A stretch of DNA of 64,000 nucleotides, from NCBI GenBank assembly GCA_035472475.1, contig DATIPA010000256.1, forward strand, positions 3,799 through 67,798, written 5' to 3'. A program made the position numbers and the translations under genes. Numbering within the stretch: the stretch's first letter is position 1; each line of letters begins with the position of its first letter. Below the pieces are notes generated by a model that was given only the letters and a program-made list of their open reading frames with translations, ran no database searches and was not told where the DNA came from. Positions 15,480 through 23,511 of the stretch are shown here, piece by piece. This DNA is from JAFAXD01 sp035472475 (GTDB lineage: Bacteria; Pseudomonadota; Alphaproteobacteria; Rhizobiales; Xanthobacteraceae).

Positions 15480-16141
15480 CCCCTTACTACGAGGCCGACG
15501 GAATTTTCATCTACCACGGCGATTGCGCCGAGATCGCGCCCCAGCTCGGGATGTTCGACCTGCTCTGCACGGACCCGCCGTATGGGATCGGGGAGGCGCG
15601 AAAGAACCACGGCGAGATCCGCAAAGCGCCAGGCGGTGGCAAATTCCGGGTCAAGCCGAGCGACCGCGATGATTGGGACGACGCTCCGCCAGGGCAGCCG
15701 CTGATCGACGGTCTCCGCTCCAAGGCGCGCTGGCAATGTCTGTTCGGCGGAAATTACTTCGCGATGCCGCCATCGCCGTGCTGGCTGGTTTGGGACAAGG
15801 AGAATGGCGAAACTGACTTCGCCGACGCGGAACTCGCGTGGACCAACTACACCGGCGCGGTTCGCCTGCGTCGCCACCGTTGGAACGGGATGCTCCGACT
15901 CGGCAACGAGCAGCGCTACCACCCGACTCAGAAACCCCTCGCGGTGATGACCTGGGCCATCTCGCTGTGCCCTGAGCGACCGACCAGCGTGTTCGACCCG
16001 TTCATGGGCAGCGGCACTACGCTGCGCGCCTGCAAGGACCTCGGGATTCCGCGCGCCGTCGGGATCGAGCGCGAGGAGAAGTACTGCGAGATCGCGGTGC
16101 GGAGGTTGGCGCAGCGCACGCTGTTCGACGCAGGGACATAG
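15476..16141 (+). CDS. DNA methyltransferase, second copy
   Basis: 221 aa from GTG 15476 (GTGA overlap). DPPY at 33-36 (motif IV), HPTQKP at 149-154 and DPFMGSGTT at 174-182 (motif I) define a DNA amino-methyltransferase of beta-class order. The protein is compact, with a short target-recognition region. It differs clearly from the enzyme at 2126 (DPAY, YPTEKP). No restriction partner nearby. It sits immediately before the large terminase, so methylation might mark DNA before packaging; that is inference. Confidence 0.9.
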   Translation: MTPYYEADGIFIYHGDCAEIAPQLGMFDLLCTDPPYGIGEARKNHGEIRKAPGGGKFRVKPSDRDDWDDAPPGQPLIDGLRSKARWQCLFGGNYFAMPPSPCWLVWDKENGETDFADAELAWTNYTGAVRLRRHRWNGMLRLGNEQRYHPTQKPLAVMTWAISLCPERPTSVFDPFMGSGTTLRACKDLGIPRAVGIEREEKYCEIAVRRLAQRTLFDAGT

Positions 16142-16147
16142 CCGGTC

Positions 16148-17740
16148 GTGGTCGCGCCCGCCGCGCCGGACTGGGACGATGGCGAGGATCTGCGGCTCGC
16201 CGAGCTGCTGGACGCGCAGCACGGCGGAGAAGGGCTTGAGGCATATATCCGCCGGGTCTCGCCACGTCTGCCGCCGCCACGCCACATCCGCCCGCTGATC
16301 GATCTGTGGGAGCGGACCCGCCACGAGCGGGTGCTCTGCGTGGTCGAGATGCCGCCGCGCCACGTTAAGACCACGACGGGGATGCATGCGCTCGCCTGGC
16401 GGATGCTGCGCGATCCGACGCTGATGAACGGGTTCGCCACGTTCGGCGACAAGTTCGCGGCGAGCCGTTCGCGGATCGTCCGCTCGTACGCGAAGGGCGG
16501 CGGTGTCGTGGTGCCGCGCGACAACAGCAACGCGCATGAATGGGGTACCGGGTACCTCGGCGGCGGGCTGCTCGCACACGGCTACCGCGGCGAGTGGACC
16601 GGACGCGGGATCACCGGCGTCGCATTGCTCGACGACCTGTACAAGGACCGCGCCGACGCCGAGAGCGAAGTGGTCCGCCAGCACGTGTGGGAGTGGTTCA
16701 CCGACGTGCTCTGGACGCGGCTCGAGCCGGGCTCATCGGTGATCATCCAGTTCACGCGCTGGCACCATGACGATCTGATCGGGCGGATCCTTCAAGGCAA
16801 GTTCGCCGGGTATCGCTTCGAGCGCCTGTGCCTGCCCGCGGTCTGCGAGGATGAGAACGACGGCAGCGATCGGAAGCTCGGGGAGGCGCTCTGGCCCGAG
16901 CAGTATCCGATCGAGGAGCTGCGCCGTCGCGAAGTCTCGATGGGGGATTACAGCTGGTCAGCAATGTACCAGCAGCGGCCCAGGCCGAAGGGTGCCGAGG
17001 TGTTCCTCGAACCGGGCCGCTTCTCGCTGCGCGAGTGGGTGCCCGATGGCCACCGCCTGCTGATCTGCGCGGACCCGGCGGCGAGCGAGGACACGCGGGC
17101 CGACTACTCGGCGCTGTTCGTGCTCGCCAAAAAAGGCGAGGGCAGCGACATGATCGTGTGGGTGCTCTATGGCTGGCGCGGCCAGGTCACGATCCCGGCG
17201 TTCGCGCGCAAGCTGCACGCGGTGTCGGTATTGTTCGGGAAGTGGGGCCGGGTGCCGGTCGTGGTCGAGTCGGTCGCGGGCTTCAAGGCGGTGCCGCAGA
17301 CGCTCAAGGAGATCGAGCCGCGCCTGCTCGTGCGGCCGGCGCGGATGGGCATGCCGATCGGCGCCGAGGATGCTGCGCACAAGATCAGCAATACGCCGGT
17401 CAACAAGTTCTTGCGCTCGCAGCCGTGCGCGGCGGCATGGAACGCGGGCCGGGTGCGGGTGCCGCTCGATGCCGAACTCGAGTGGAACCCCATCACCTGC
17501 CGGTTCGAGGACGCCAGGCCGGTGCCGGGCGGCGTGCTGCTCATGCCGCGCCAGCTCCGCGCCGGGGTTGCGCCGGGCGTGACGTGGGCCGACGAGCTCA
17601 TCCAAGAGGCCAGCATGTTCACCGGCGTGAACGATGCGGAGGATGACCAGGTGGATGCGCTCGCCCATGGATTCAACGACCTGATCGGCGCGCGTCGGGC
17701 TCCGCGCGGCGCGGTTCGAAATCGAAATCCGTACGGATAA
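16148..17740 (+). CDS. terL: terminase large subunit
   Basis: 530 aa DNA-packaging motor (ATPase plus headful/site nuclease). A deviant Walker A PPRHVKT is at 69-75, Walker B LLDDLY at 160-165, the coupling-type segment FTRWHHDDL at about 202-210, and nuclease-domain acidic residues in LLICADPAASEDTRADY (304-320) with EDDQVDAL near 500. Starts at GTG 16148 with no clear Shine-Dalgarno, 6 bp after the methyltransferase stop. In the virion assembly pathway it works with the portal at 19152. Confidence 0.93.
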   Translation: MVAPAAPDWDDGEDLRLAELLDAQHGGEGLEAYIRRVSPRLPPPRHIRPLIDLWERTRHERVLCVVEMPPRHVKTTTGMHALAWRMLRDPTLMNGFATFGDKFAASRSRIVRSYAKGGGVVVPRDNSNAHEWGTGYLGGGLLAHGYRGEWTGRGITGVALLDDLYKDRADAESEVVRQHVWEWFTDVLWTRLEPGSSVIIQFTRWHHDDLIGRILQGKFAGYRFERLCLPAVCEDENDGSDRKLGEALWPEQYPIEELRRREVSMGDYSWSAMYQQRPRPKGAEVFLEPGRFSLREWVPDGHRLLICADPAASEDTRADYSALFVLAKKGEGSDMIVWVLYGWRGQVTIPAFARKLHAVSVLFGKWGRVPVVVESVAGFKAVPQTLKEIEPRLLVRPARMGMPIGAEDAAHKISNTPVNKFLRSQPCAAAWNAGRVRVPLDAELEWNPITCRFEDARPVPGGVLLMPRQLRAGVAPGVTWADELIQEASMFTGVNDAEDDQVDALAHGFNDLIGARRAPRGAVRNRNPYG

Positions 17741-17761
17741 TCAGCATGTTACCGATGGAGC

Positions 17762-17795
17762 TTGACAAATAACGTAGCGGTGATACAAACACAAC
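17762..17795 (+). promoter_or_regulatory. leaderless class-A promoter
   Basis: -35 TTGACA (17762-17767), 16-bp spacer with GTAG-CGGTG-ATACAAA, -10 TACAAA (17784-17789), 6 bp to ATG 17796. Confidence 0.8.
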
Positions 17796-18026
17796 ATGAC
17801 CAAGGACATCAAGGAAACGGCCAGGGCGCGCTATAACCGCCTCGGCATGCAGGCCCTCCAGGCGGTCCGCCGCGGCGGCCCGATGGCCTCGAGCAAGCTG
17901 GCATCGATGCTTGGCATCTCGGAATCCGTGCTTCACCGGGTGACCGGGTCGGACACAGGTAGGGGGATGCTCTACAAGGACGGGGTTTGGATCGCACCGC
18001 ATCATGGAGGTGGAGGTGGGCTGTGA
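17796..18026 (+). CDS. small winged-helix/HTH protein, 76 aa
   Basis: Leaderless start. Residues about 12-45 fit an HTH (GMQALQAVRRGGPMASSKLASMLGIS in parts), followed by a wing-like segment, and a Gly-rich end. Likely a DNA-binding regulator. Sits between terminase and portal with its own promoter, like a moron on the + strand. Confidence 0.6.
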   Translation: MTKDIKETARARYNRLGMQALQAVRRGGPMASSKLASMLGISESVLHRVTGSDTGRGMLYKDGVWIAPHHGGGGGL

Positions 18027-18102
18027 ACACCGCCGAGCGGCCCCGTTGCCTCCGGGAATGAAGGTACCCACAGACGACAAGCTGTAGGCGAAAATTTTGC
18101 GG

Positions 18103-18114
18103 TAGGATGGCGAC
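18103..18114 (+). promoter_or_regulatory. candidate leaderless -10 (TAGGAT type)
   Basis: GCGG-TAGGAT (18103-18108) then 6 bp to ATG 18115; the same GCGG-TAGGA string precedes the starts at 19152 and 61658. No good -35 is visible. Confidence 0.4.
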
Positions 18115-18534
18115 ATGGCCGACCTTGATCGTCTGGCAGCCCTGAACGCGCGGATCGCGGACGCGGCGATCGACCCGGCCGTGTTTGCGCAGATCGTGAA
18201 CGCGCTCCCCGACGGGCTCGTGGTGATCAACGAGGCTGCGGAGGTGCGCTTCGTTAACATGCAGGTCGAGCTCATGTTCGGCTACCCGAGGGCCGACTTG
18301 CTCGGCGAGCCGGTGCACAAGTTGCTCGACCCGTCGATCCGCGAGCAGCACGCCAAGCACATCGCTGGATTCTTCGTGAACCCGACGCCGCGCCCGATGA
18401 ACTTTGCGCGCGTGCTCGACGGTCGGCATGCGAACGGGCGCAAGGTGCAGGTGCAGATCTCGATCGCGCCGCTGATCGCCGATGAGGGCGTGCTCGCGAT
18501 CGCCGTGATCAGGCGGGTCGCCGGTGGCCAGTAA
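18115..18534 (+). CDS. single-domain PAS protein
   Basis: 139 aa, nearly all one PAS domain: ALPDGLVVINEAAEV (about 28-42), RFVNMQVELMFGYPRADLLGE in the region 43-63, then H-x3-H, and DGRHANGRKVQVQISIAPL strands (about 100-118). PAS domains bind ligands or mediate dimerisation in signalling proteins. There is no kinase, GGDEF or HTH partner in the same polypeptide. The 3' end overlaps the membrane/coiled-coil gene by 11 bp, so the PAS protein may act with that partner. Confidence 0.75.
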   Translation: MADLDRLAALNARIADAAIDPAVFAQIVNALPDGLVVINEAAEVRFVNMQVELMFGYPRADLLGEPVHKLLDPSIREQHAKHIAGFFVNPTPRPMNFARVLDGRHANGRKVQVQISIAPLIADEGVLAIAVIRRVAGGQ

Positions 18535-18796
18535 ATCCCCGGTCGCCGAGCGCGATGGGCTCGTTGAACTCCAGTTCCGGCAGGTGACCGTGGCGCTCGA
18601 CAAGTTCGAGACGAAGCTCGACGCGATCGTGGCCGAGGTCGCGGCGCTGCGGTCCCGCGAGATCAGCGAGCTCAACTCGAAGATCGCCGTCCTGCAGGAC
18701 CGGGCCGGGCGCAGCGGTGCGATCGCCGGTGTGATCGCCGGCGCGGTGATCAGTGGGATCGTGAGCCTGGTCATCGAGGTACTCGCGAAGCGTTGA
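18524..18796 (+). CDS. coiled-coil protein with C-terminal membrane anchor, 90 aa
   Basis: GTG start overlapping the PAS gene by 11 bp. A coiled coil at about 12-60 is followed by a single Gly/Ala/Ile-rich membrane helix at about 65-87 and a Lys-Arg end. The layout recalls small XhlA-like phage membrane proteins or a membrane tether for the PAS protein. Function unknown. Confidence 0.6.
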   Translation: MASKSPVAERDGLVELQFRQVTVALDKFETKLDAIVAEVAALRSREISELNSKIAVLQDRAGRSGAIAGVIAGAVISGIVSLVIEVLAKR

Positions 18797-18827
18797 CGTC
18801 GTCGCATAGGCATGCTACAAACTTGGC
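18793..18827 (+). promoter_or_regulatory. leaderless class-A promoter
   Basis: -35 TTGACG (18793-18798), 17-bp spacer, -10 TACAAA (18816-18821), 6 bp CTTGGC, ATG 18828. Confidence 0.8.
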
Positions 18828-18899
18828 ATGGCCAAGATCACTGCCTCGGAAAAGAAGGAACGGGCGTCGCGGTACAGTAGGCCCATCAAGATATTTTGA
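18828..18899 (+). CDS. 23-codon leaderless ORF
   Basis: An ATG placed exactly 6 bp after a strong promoter opens a frame of only 23 residues, basic in composition, ending at TGA 18897. It may be a real small protein, a leader peptide for the next gene (GTG 18909, 9 bp downstream), or a decayed gene. The precise promoter placement is the only support. Confidence 0.45.
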   Translation: MAKITASEKKERASRYSRPIKIF

Positions 18900-18908
18900 G
18901 CGGTTGTC

Positions 18909-19133
18909 GTGCGCTACGGTCGTAGCGTTCCAGATGGATTCCTGCCGGTGTTCTCGGTCGATACCGAGGAACAGGCTCGACAGCTCATCCTCCTGACTTG
19001 TCCCCGGGATGCGGAGGGCACCCACTACGCCCGCGAGTTGGCGCAAGAACAGACCCTGGAGAATTTGCAGGCGTTCAGCGACAAGTGCGCCAAGGGGTGG
19101 GAGATGATGCAGGCTGCAGCGCGAAGGAAGTGA
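18909..19133 (+). CDS. conserved small protein, 74 aa
   Basis: GTG start, 9 bp after the 23-codon ORF. The sequence VFSVDTEEQARQLILLTC and LAQEQTLENLQAF resembles a small conserved protein that I remember from several phage and Myxococcota genomes. Function unknown. Probably translated by coupling to the leader ORF since no Shine-Dalgarno is seen. Confidence 0.55.
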   Translation: MRYGRSVPDGFLPVFSVDTEEQARQLILLTCPRDAEGTHYARELAQEQTLENLQAFSDKCAKGWEMMQAAARRK

Positions 19134-19140
19134 CCTGCGG

Positions 19141-19151
19141 TAGGATGGGGC
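19141..19151 (+). promoter_or_regulatory. candidate leaderless -10 for portal gene
   Basis: TGCGG-TAGGAT (19141-19146), then 5 bp to ATG 19152. Shares TGCGGTAGGATGG with the site at 18103. No convincing -35. Confidence 0.35.
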
Positions 19152-21026
19152 ATGGTGAGCACCGGGCCCCTCGATCTCCGCACCCAGGTTGACCGCGATC
19201 TAGCCGGCGTTCCGCGCGGCGACGAGCTCACCACAGCCGCGGCGACGCTGCTCCAGCGGAACAACCTGCGGTCCCAGCCACCGACCTACGCTCCGCAGCA
19301 GGCGAGCGGCGAGACCTTGGCGCTCCGTTGGGGCGACCTCCAGCAGCGTCACCCCGAATGGCGCGGCGACTACTGGGCGGAGTGCCGGGCGCTCTACGCC
19401 GGCGGTGAACGCCTGCTCGCCGATCCCGAGGTGATGAAGCGGCTGTTCCCGCAACACCTATACGAGGACGCACAGGTCTACAAGGCGCGACAGCAGCGGG
19501 CGCATTACTTCCCCTATCCGGGGACCATCATCGACCACATGCTCGCCGGGCTGGGCACCGACCCGCTCACGGTCAGCTTCCACGACGTGGACGACGATGG
19601 GACCGTCGAGGACATGCCGCCCGAGGCCGAGTGGTGGGCCGAGTGGGTCTCCGACGTCACCGACGAGGCGGAGCAGCCCAGCGACTACGGCTTGGCGCCC
19701 AAGACGGATAGCGATTCGGACGAGGATGACGACGAGGGCGGCAAGCCGCTTCACGACTTCCTCGTCGAGGTGCTGCGCGAGAGCCTGCAAACCCGGTGCG
19801 CGTGGGTGCTCGCCGACCTACCCCAGGCCGACCCGGATGCGGTGATCGACAGCCAGCTCGCCGCCGAGCAGAGCGGGCTCAACGATCCCTACCTGTGCAT
19901 CGTGCCGGCCGAGCAGGTGATCGACTGGCGGTGCGACGAGCGCGGGCGGCTGGAGTGGGTGCTGATGCTGGTGATCACGCAGCCCCGCGCCACGCCCCGC
20001 GACCGGCGCGGGAACCTGCTCCACACCTACACGCTCTGGACCCGGGACATCTGGGCCCGATACGACGTGCCCGTGGACCCGCGCCAGCCGCCGCACGAGA
20101 GCGTCGAGTTCAAGCCGGCCGAGATGGGAGAGCACGGGTTCGGCCGCGTTCCCTTCGAGCGGCTCGAGCTCCCCGACGGGCTCTACGCGATGGGCAAGCT
20201 CCACAGCCTGGCCCGCGAGCACTTCAACAAGCGCTGCGCGATGGGGTGGGCCGAGTACAAGGCCCTGTTCTCGATCCTCTACGAGTTCATGGGCGGCGCA
20301 GAGGAAGATCTGCCGACCGCTGGCCCGGCGGGCGATCCAGATCGCGCCACGAACCAGATCCGCGGCCAGGGCTACACGCAGCAGCGCCAGGCCAAGGACC
20401 GCGCCGAGTACGTGGGGCCCGGCTCGGATGCGTTCGTCGCCGCGCGCGAGTCCTGCAACGACGCGATGCGCGAGATGCATCGCGTGATGTTCTCGATGGC
20501 CCTCAGCGCGAACATGGACTCGAAAGCGCTCAACCGCTCGGCCGAGAGCAAGGGCAAGGACGAGGCCAGCACGTCGATCTTGCTCGACGCGTTCGGCAAG
20601 ATGCTGATCAAGTTCGCCCGGCGCTTGCTCGTGCTCGCCTCCCTCGGTCGGCAGGAGGCCGTGCCGCACGCGGAGATCAGCGGGCTCGAGGACTTCGACG
20701 TCGAGAGCGTGACCGCGGCAATCAACGAGGCCGTGGCGTTCTTCGCGGGCATCCCACAGCATTCGATGCTCGTCAAGGAGCTGGCGCTCGCCAAGGTGTA
20801 CAGCGCCTACCTCAGCGGGCTGACCCCCGAGCAGACCGAGGTGATGCGCCAGCAGATCCGCGACGGGCTCAGCATGGAGGAGATGCAGGCCCAGCAGCTC
20901 GCCGGCATGGGGGCGCAGGGCGGCGTGGGGCCGGATGGGCAAGCACCCAAGGGCGAGCCTGGCGCACCGGGCCGACCGGATAATCCGGCACCGGGGCCGC
21001 CGAAGGCCAAGCCGCCGGGCACTTGA
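19152..21026 (+). CDS. portal protein
   Basis: 624 aa. Position after the terminase and before a Mu-F-like head protein, length, and a mixed alpha/beta body with a long helical region (about 335-480) fit a phage portal of the large type. An acidic insert (SDSDEDDDEGG, about 184-194) and a collagen-like Gly-Pro-rich C-terminal tail (about 590-624) are unusual. The portal forms the dodecameric ring at one capsid vertex, through which DNA is packaged. Family assigned from context and overall character rather than a single motif. Confidence 0.75.
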   Translation: MVSTGPLDLRTQVDRDLAGVPRGDELTTAAATLLQRNNLRSQPPTYAPQQASGETLALRWGDLQQRHPEWRGDYWAECRALYAGGERLLADPEVMKRLFPQHLYEDAQVYKARQQRAHYFPYPGTIIDHMLAGLGTDPLTVSFHDVDDDGTVEDMPPEAEWWAEWVSDVTDEAEQPSDYGLAPKTDSDSDEDDDEGGKPLHDFLVEVLRESLQTRCAWVLADLPQADPDAVIDSQLAAEQSGLNDPYLCIVPAEQVIDWRCDERGRLEWVLMLVITQPRATPRDRRGNLLHTYTLWTRDIWARYDVPVDPRQPPHESVEFKPAEMGEHGFGRVPFERLELPDGLYAMGKLHSLAREHFNKRCAMGWAEYKALFSILYEFMGGAEEDLPTAGPAGDPDRATNQIRGQGYTQQRQAKDRAEYVGPGSDAFVAARESCNDAMREMHRVMFSMALSANMDSKALNRSAESKGKDEASTSILLDAFGKMLIKFARRLLVLASLGRQEAVPHAEISGLEDFDVESVTAAINEAVAFFAGIPQHSMLVKELALAKVYSAYLSGLTPEQTEVMRQQIRDGLSMEEMQAQQLAGMGAQGGVGPDGQAPKGEPGAPGRPDNPAPGPPKAKPPGT

Positions 21027-21057
21027 CGCTGTCATGTAGTCGTGCTACAAACGTGAC
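21023..21057 (+). promoter_or_regulatory. leaderless class-A promoter
   Basis: -35 TTGACG (21023-21028), 17-bp spacer with GTAG-TCGTG-CTACAAA, -10 TACAAA (21046-21051), 6 bp to ATG 21058. Overlaps the end of the portal gene. Confidence 0.85.
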
Positions 21058-21460
21058 ATGGCAACCAAGGATCTGTCATGGCGACCCGTCTCTCGCGGCG
21101 AGATCTTCTGCTCTCCGGCATGTGGTCGCGGATGCACAAAGGCCGAACATGCTGCCGCGATTACCAGAGCGGCGATGATGTGCGAGCTGCTTGGCCGTGG
21201 ATGGAAGCCCAGGGTCTGGGAAAATCTCGGCTGGCACTGCGAGGCAATTTCGCGTTGCGGCCGACTCAAGGTCTCAGGCGGCAAGGCTGACATCGTCGGG
21301 CGCAAGCTACCTCGCGTTCCTCGGCGACGCTAGCAGTTCAGGCGGACGATGGGCCGAGCATGGCAAGACCGCCAAGGCGGCAGTTCGCAAGGTCATCACG
21401 CGCGGTGAGGCCGAGCGCGCCTACATCGACAGTCTACTCCGCGATCTTCCTGACGTCTGA
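21058..21460 (+). pseudogene. small conserved protein, apparently frameshifted
   Basis: The leaderless frame from 21058 encodes 91 aa (CSPACGRGCTKAEHA, GRGWKPRVWENLGWHCEA) and ends at 21333. The +1 frame then continues with a coherent sequence (ASYLAFLGDASSSGGRWAEHG, split here as ASYLAFLGDA and GGRWAEHGKTAKAAVRKVI) to TGA at 21460. Together the two parts look like one small conserved protein with N-terminal Cys motif and C-terminal helix. A frameshift near 21285-21310 would join them. It may be a mutation, a sequencing error, or programmed shifting; no slippery site is obvious. Confidence 0.5.
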
Positions 21461-21472
21461 TACCCTCGTGCG

Positions 21473-22894
21473 GTGATCCCGCGCCCCGAGCAAGTCGACG
21501 CGATCCGCCGGCTCGTGCGCGAGTCGGCGACCGCCGTGGATGCACTGGTCCCCACGGCGCTCCGCTCGGTCATACCGGCGCTGGTCCAGGCACGCGATGA
21601 GCTCCGCAGCGACCTGCAGAGCTGGCTCGCGACCGCGAAGAACGGGGCGGACCGCTTCACCGCCGCCGACAAGCAGGGCGCACTGCGGGCGCTCGAGGGG
21701 GCGCTCGAACGCGTCGCCGACCTGCAACCGGCCATGGCATCCGCGCTCGCCGCTCAGCGCCGCGCCACCGGCCCGCTCGCGATCCACAATCTCGACAACG
21801 AGATCCGCCGGCTCAGCGCGATCTTCGGTGGTGGCGTGCCGACGATCCCGAACATCAAGGCGGCGGCAATCCTGGCGCAGGGCGACAAGCTGCTGTGGAA
21901 GCGGCACGAGACCTCGGCGCGGCGCTACGCGGGCGCGATCGGCAAGGACATCAAGCACTTGCTCGCGGTTGGCGTGGCCAAGGGCGAGACGTTCGACCAG
22001 CTCGTGAACCGGCTGCGGCGCATCGACCACGGCGGGCGCACGGCGCGGCCGATCGATCCGAGCGCGGATGCCGGCGACATCGCGAACGGGTTGGCCGGCC
22101 GGTACCGCTGGTGGGCCGAGCGGCTCGTCCGGACCGAGGGGATGAACACCTACAACGTGATGCACGACGAGAGCATCGCGTACGCGAACGAGAACCGGCC
22201 CGACGGCGACGAGGAGTACCTCCGACGGTGGGACTCCTCGATGGACGGCCGAGTCTGCTACGAGTGTGCGTCGCTCGACGGCACCGTGACCACGATGGAT
22301 GGGACGTTCAAGGGCGGGATCTCGGCACCGCCGCTGCATCCATGTTGTCGTTGCGTCGTCCTCGCCTGGCTGCGTCGCTGGGGCGGCATGAAGGGCGAGA
22401 CCATGCCGAAGGGCGAGGTGCCGACGCCAGGGCCAGCGCGCGCGGCACCGCCGAAGCCCGGCAAGGAGCCGGAGGCGCCGGCGGGGTTCACGGCCCCCGA
22501 GGGCAAGAAGGTCAAGGATGGCATACCCGAGCGCAGGGACATTCGTGTGAAGGAGGTCTATCGCGTTCCAGCGGCCGAGATCGCTGATCGGCTAATCGCA
22601 TTGCCCGGCGGCGGCCAGGACGAGGTCAGGATGGAGAGCATTCGCAAGGCCTACGCCAAGGGCGTCAAGCTGCCCCCTGTCAAGCTGGCGATGACCACGG
22701 ATGGCCAACTCTACGTCAACGACGGCAGGCACCGACTGCTCGTGGCCATCGAGCAGGGGCGCGATGTCCTTCTCACGCTCGGCAAGGCAGCGCGCGGGTC
22801 CGAGGTCGGAGCGGTTCGTCTGGTACCAGTTATCGGATCCGGATCGGTCAAGCGCGCGATTGCGGCGATCGATCGCTTGCTCGGTCGTCCGTGA
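21473..22894 (+). CDS. Mu F-like minor head protein with C-terminal ParB-like domain
   Basis: 473 aa, GTG start placed 6 bp after TACCCT, so possibly leaderless too. The centre (about 220-305) holds VRTEGMNTYN, WDSSMDGRVCYECASLDG and PPLHPCCRCV, the Cys/His signature of SPP1 gp7/Mu gpF head morphogenesis proteins. After a Pro-rich linker (315-345) the C-terminus carries VPAAEIADRLIAL and LYVNDGRHRLLVAIEQGRDVL, which resemble the ParB/Srx-type fold. Such extra domains on this head protein may enter the cell with the DNA. Confidence 0.8.
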   Translation: MIPRPEQVDAIRRLVRESATAVDALVPTALRSVIPALVQARDELRSDLQSWLATAKNGADRFTAADKQGALRALEGALERVADLQPAMASALAAQRRATGPLAIHNLDNEIRRLSAIFGGGVPTIPNIKAAAILAQGDKLLWKRHETSARRYAGAIGKDIKHLLAVGVAKGETFDQLVNRLRRIDHGGRTARPIDPSADAGDIANGLAGRYRWWAERLVRTEGMNTYNVMHDESIAYANENRPDGDEEYLRRWDSSMDGRVCYECASLDGTVTTMDGTFKGGISAPPLHPCCRCVVLAWLRRWGGMKGETMPKGEVPTPGPARAAPPKPGKEPEAPAGFTAPEGKKVKDGIPERRDIRVKEVYRVPAAEIADRLIALPGGGQDEVRMESIRKAYAKGVKLPPVKLAMTTDGQLYVNDGRHRLLVAIEQGRDVLLTLGKAARGSEVGAVRLVPVIGSGSVKRAIAAIDRLLGRP

Positions 22895-22903
22895 ACTCAC
22901 CCC

Positions 22904-22938
22904 TTGACATGAGATCGTAGCGGTTCTACAAACTAGGC
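22904..22938 (+). promoter_or_regulatory. leaderless class-A promoter
   Basis: -35 TTGACA (22904-22909), 17-bp spacer with GTAG-CGGTT-CTACAAA, -10 TACAAA (22927-22932), 6 bp CTAGGC, ATG 22939. Confidence 0.85.
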
Positions 22939-23448
22939 ATGCCCAACACCGATCTCAATCCGATCGCTCAGCTCCATGTCGCCCGCCGGAACCGCCTCGC
23001 CTGCATCGTCGGGGCGATCCCCGGCATTGTGCCCATCGGCACCTACCGCCTGGGCCATTCCGAGCTGACCTCGTGGGACCCGAGTGTGGACCCGAAGGCT
23101 TGGGCGGCGTATGCGGGGCTGGCGTTTTCGCTCCTCACGGTCGTATCATGGGCCGCGAGCGCGTTCGCCACGCAGAATCGACTGGAGACTGCCATCAAGG
23201 CGCTCGGGTTCACCGTCCTCGTGGAGACGCTGATGATGACCTCGTCGAGCTCGGTGCTGTCGATCGGATGCCTCGTGCTGCTGGTCGTGGTCAACGCGGT
23301 GGCGAACGGCTGTCGGCTCGCAGTTCGCGCAGCGGCCGAGGTCGCGCCGACGGTCGCTGAGGTCGTGCCGATGGCGGCGCCCAGCAGGAAGAAGATCGGC
23401 CGCCGCTATCGAGCTGCGCGCCCGCCTGTGCTCACTGTGGCGCGATAG
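22939..23448 (+). CDS. multi-pass membrane protein, 169 aa
   Basis: Leaderless start. Hydrophobic segments at about 19-37, 55-77, 88-101 and 104-123 predict three or four membrane helices, with a basic Arg-rich C-terminal tail (150-169). It sits between two head genes but has its own promoter, so it is probably an accessory gene, for example superinfection exclusion. No family named. Confidence 0.65.
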   Translation: MPNTDLNPIAQLHVARRNRLACIVGAIPGIVPIGTYRLGHSELTSWDPSVDPKAWAAYAGLAFSLLTVVSWAASAFATQNRLETAIKALGFTVLVETLMMTSSSSVLSIGCLVLLVVVNAVANGCRLAVRAAAEVAPTVAEVVPMAAPSRKKIGRRYRAARPPVLTVAR

Positions 23449-23511
23449 CTCCTTTGATTTGCTTGCTCGAAAGGTGGCGAACAGGCATGATCAGTTAGGA
23501 GCACTACAAAT

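Noticed and set aside
14993..16684. 563-codon open frame on the minus strand opposite the methyltransferase and terminase genes
   Set aside because: Arg/Ala/Pro-rich shadow of high-GC coding DNA; the + frames carry DPPY, HPTQKP and terminase motifs.
19818..21035. 405-codon open frame on the minus strand opposite the portal gene
   Set aside because: No motif, shadow-like composition, and the + portal frame is supported by order.
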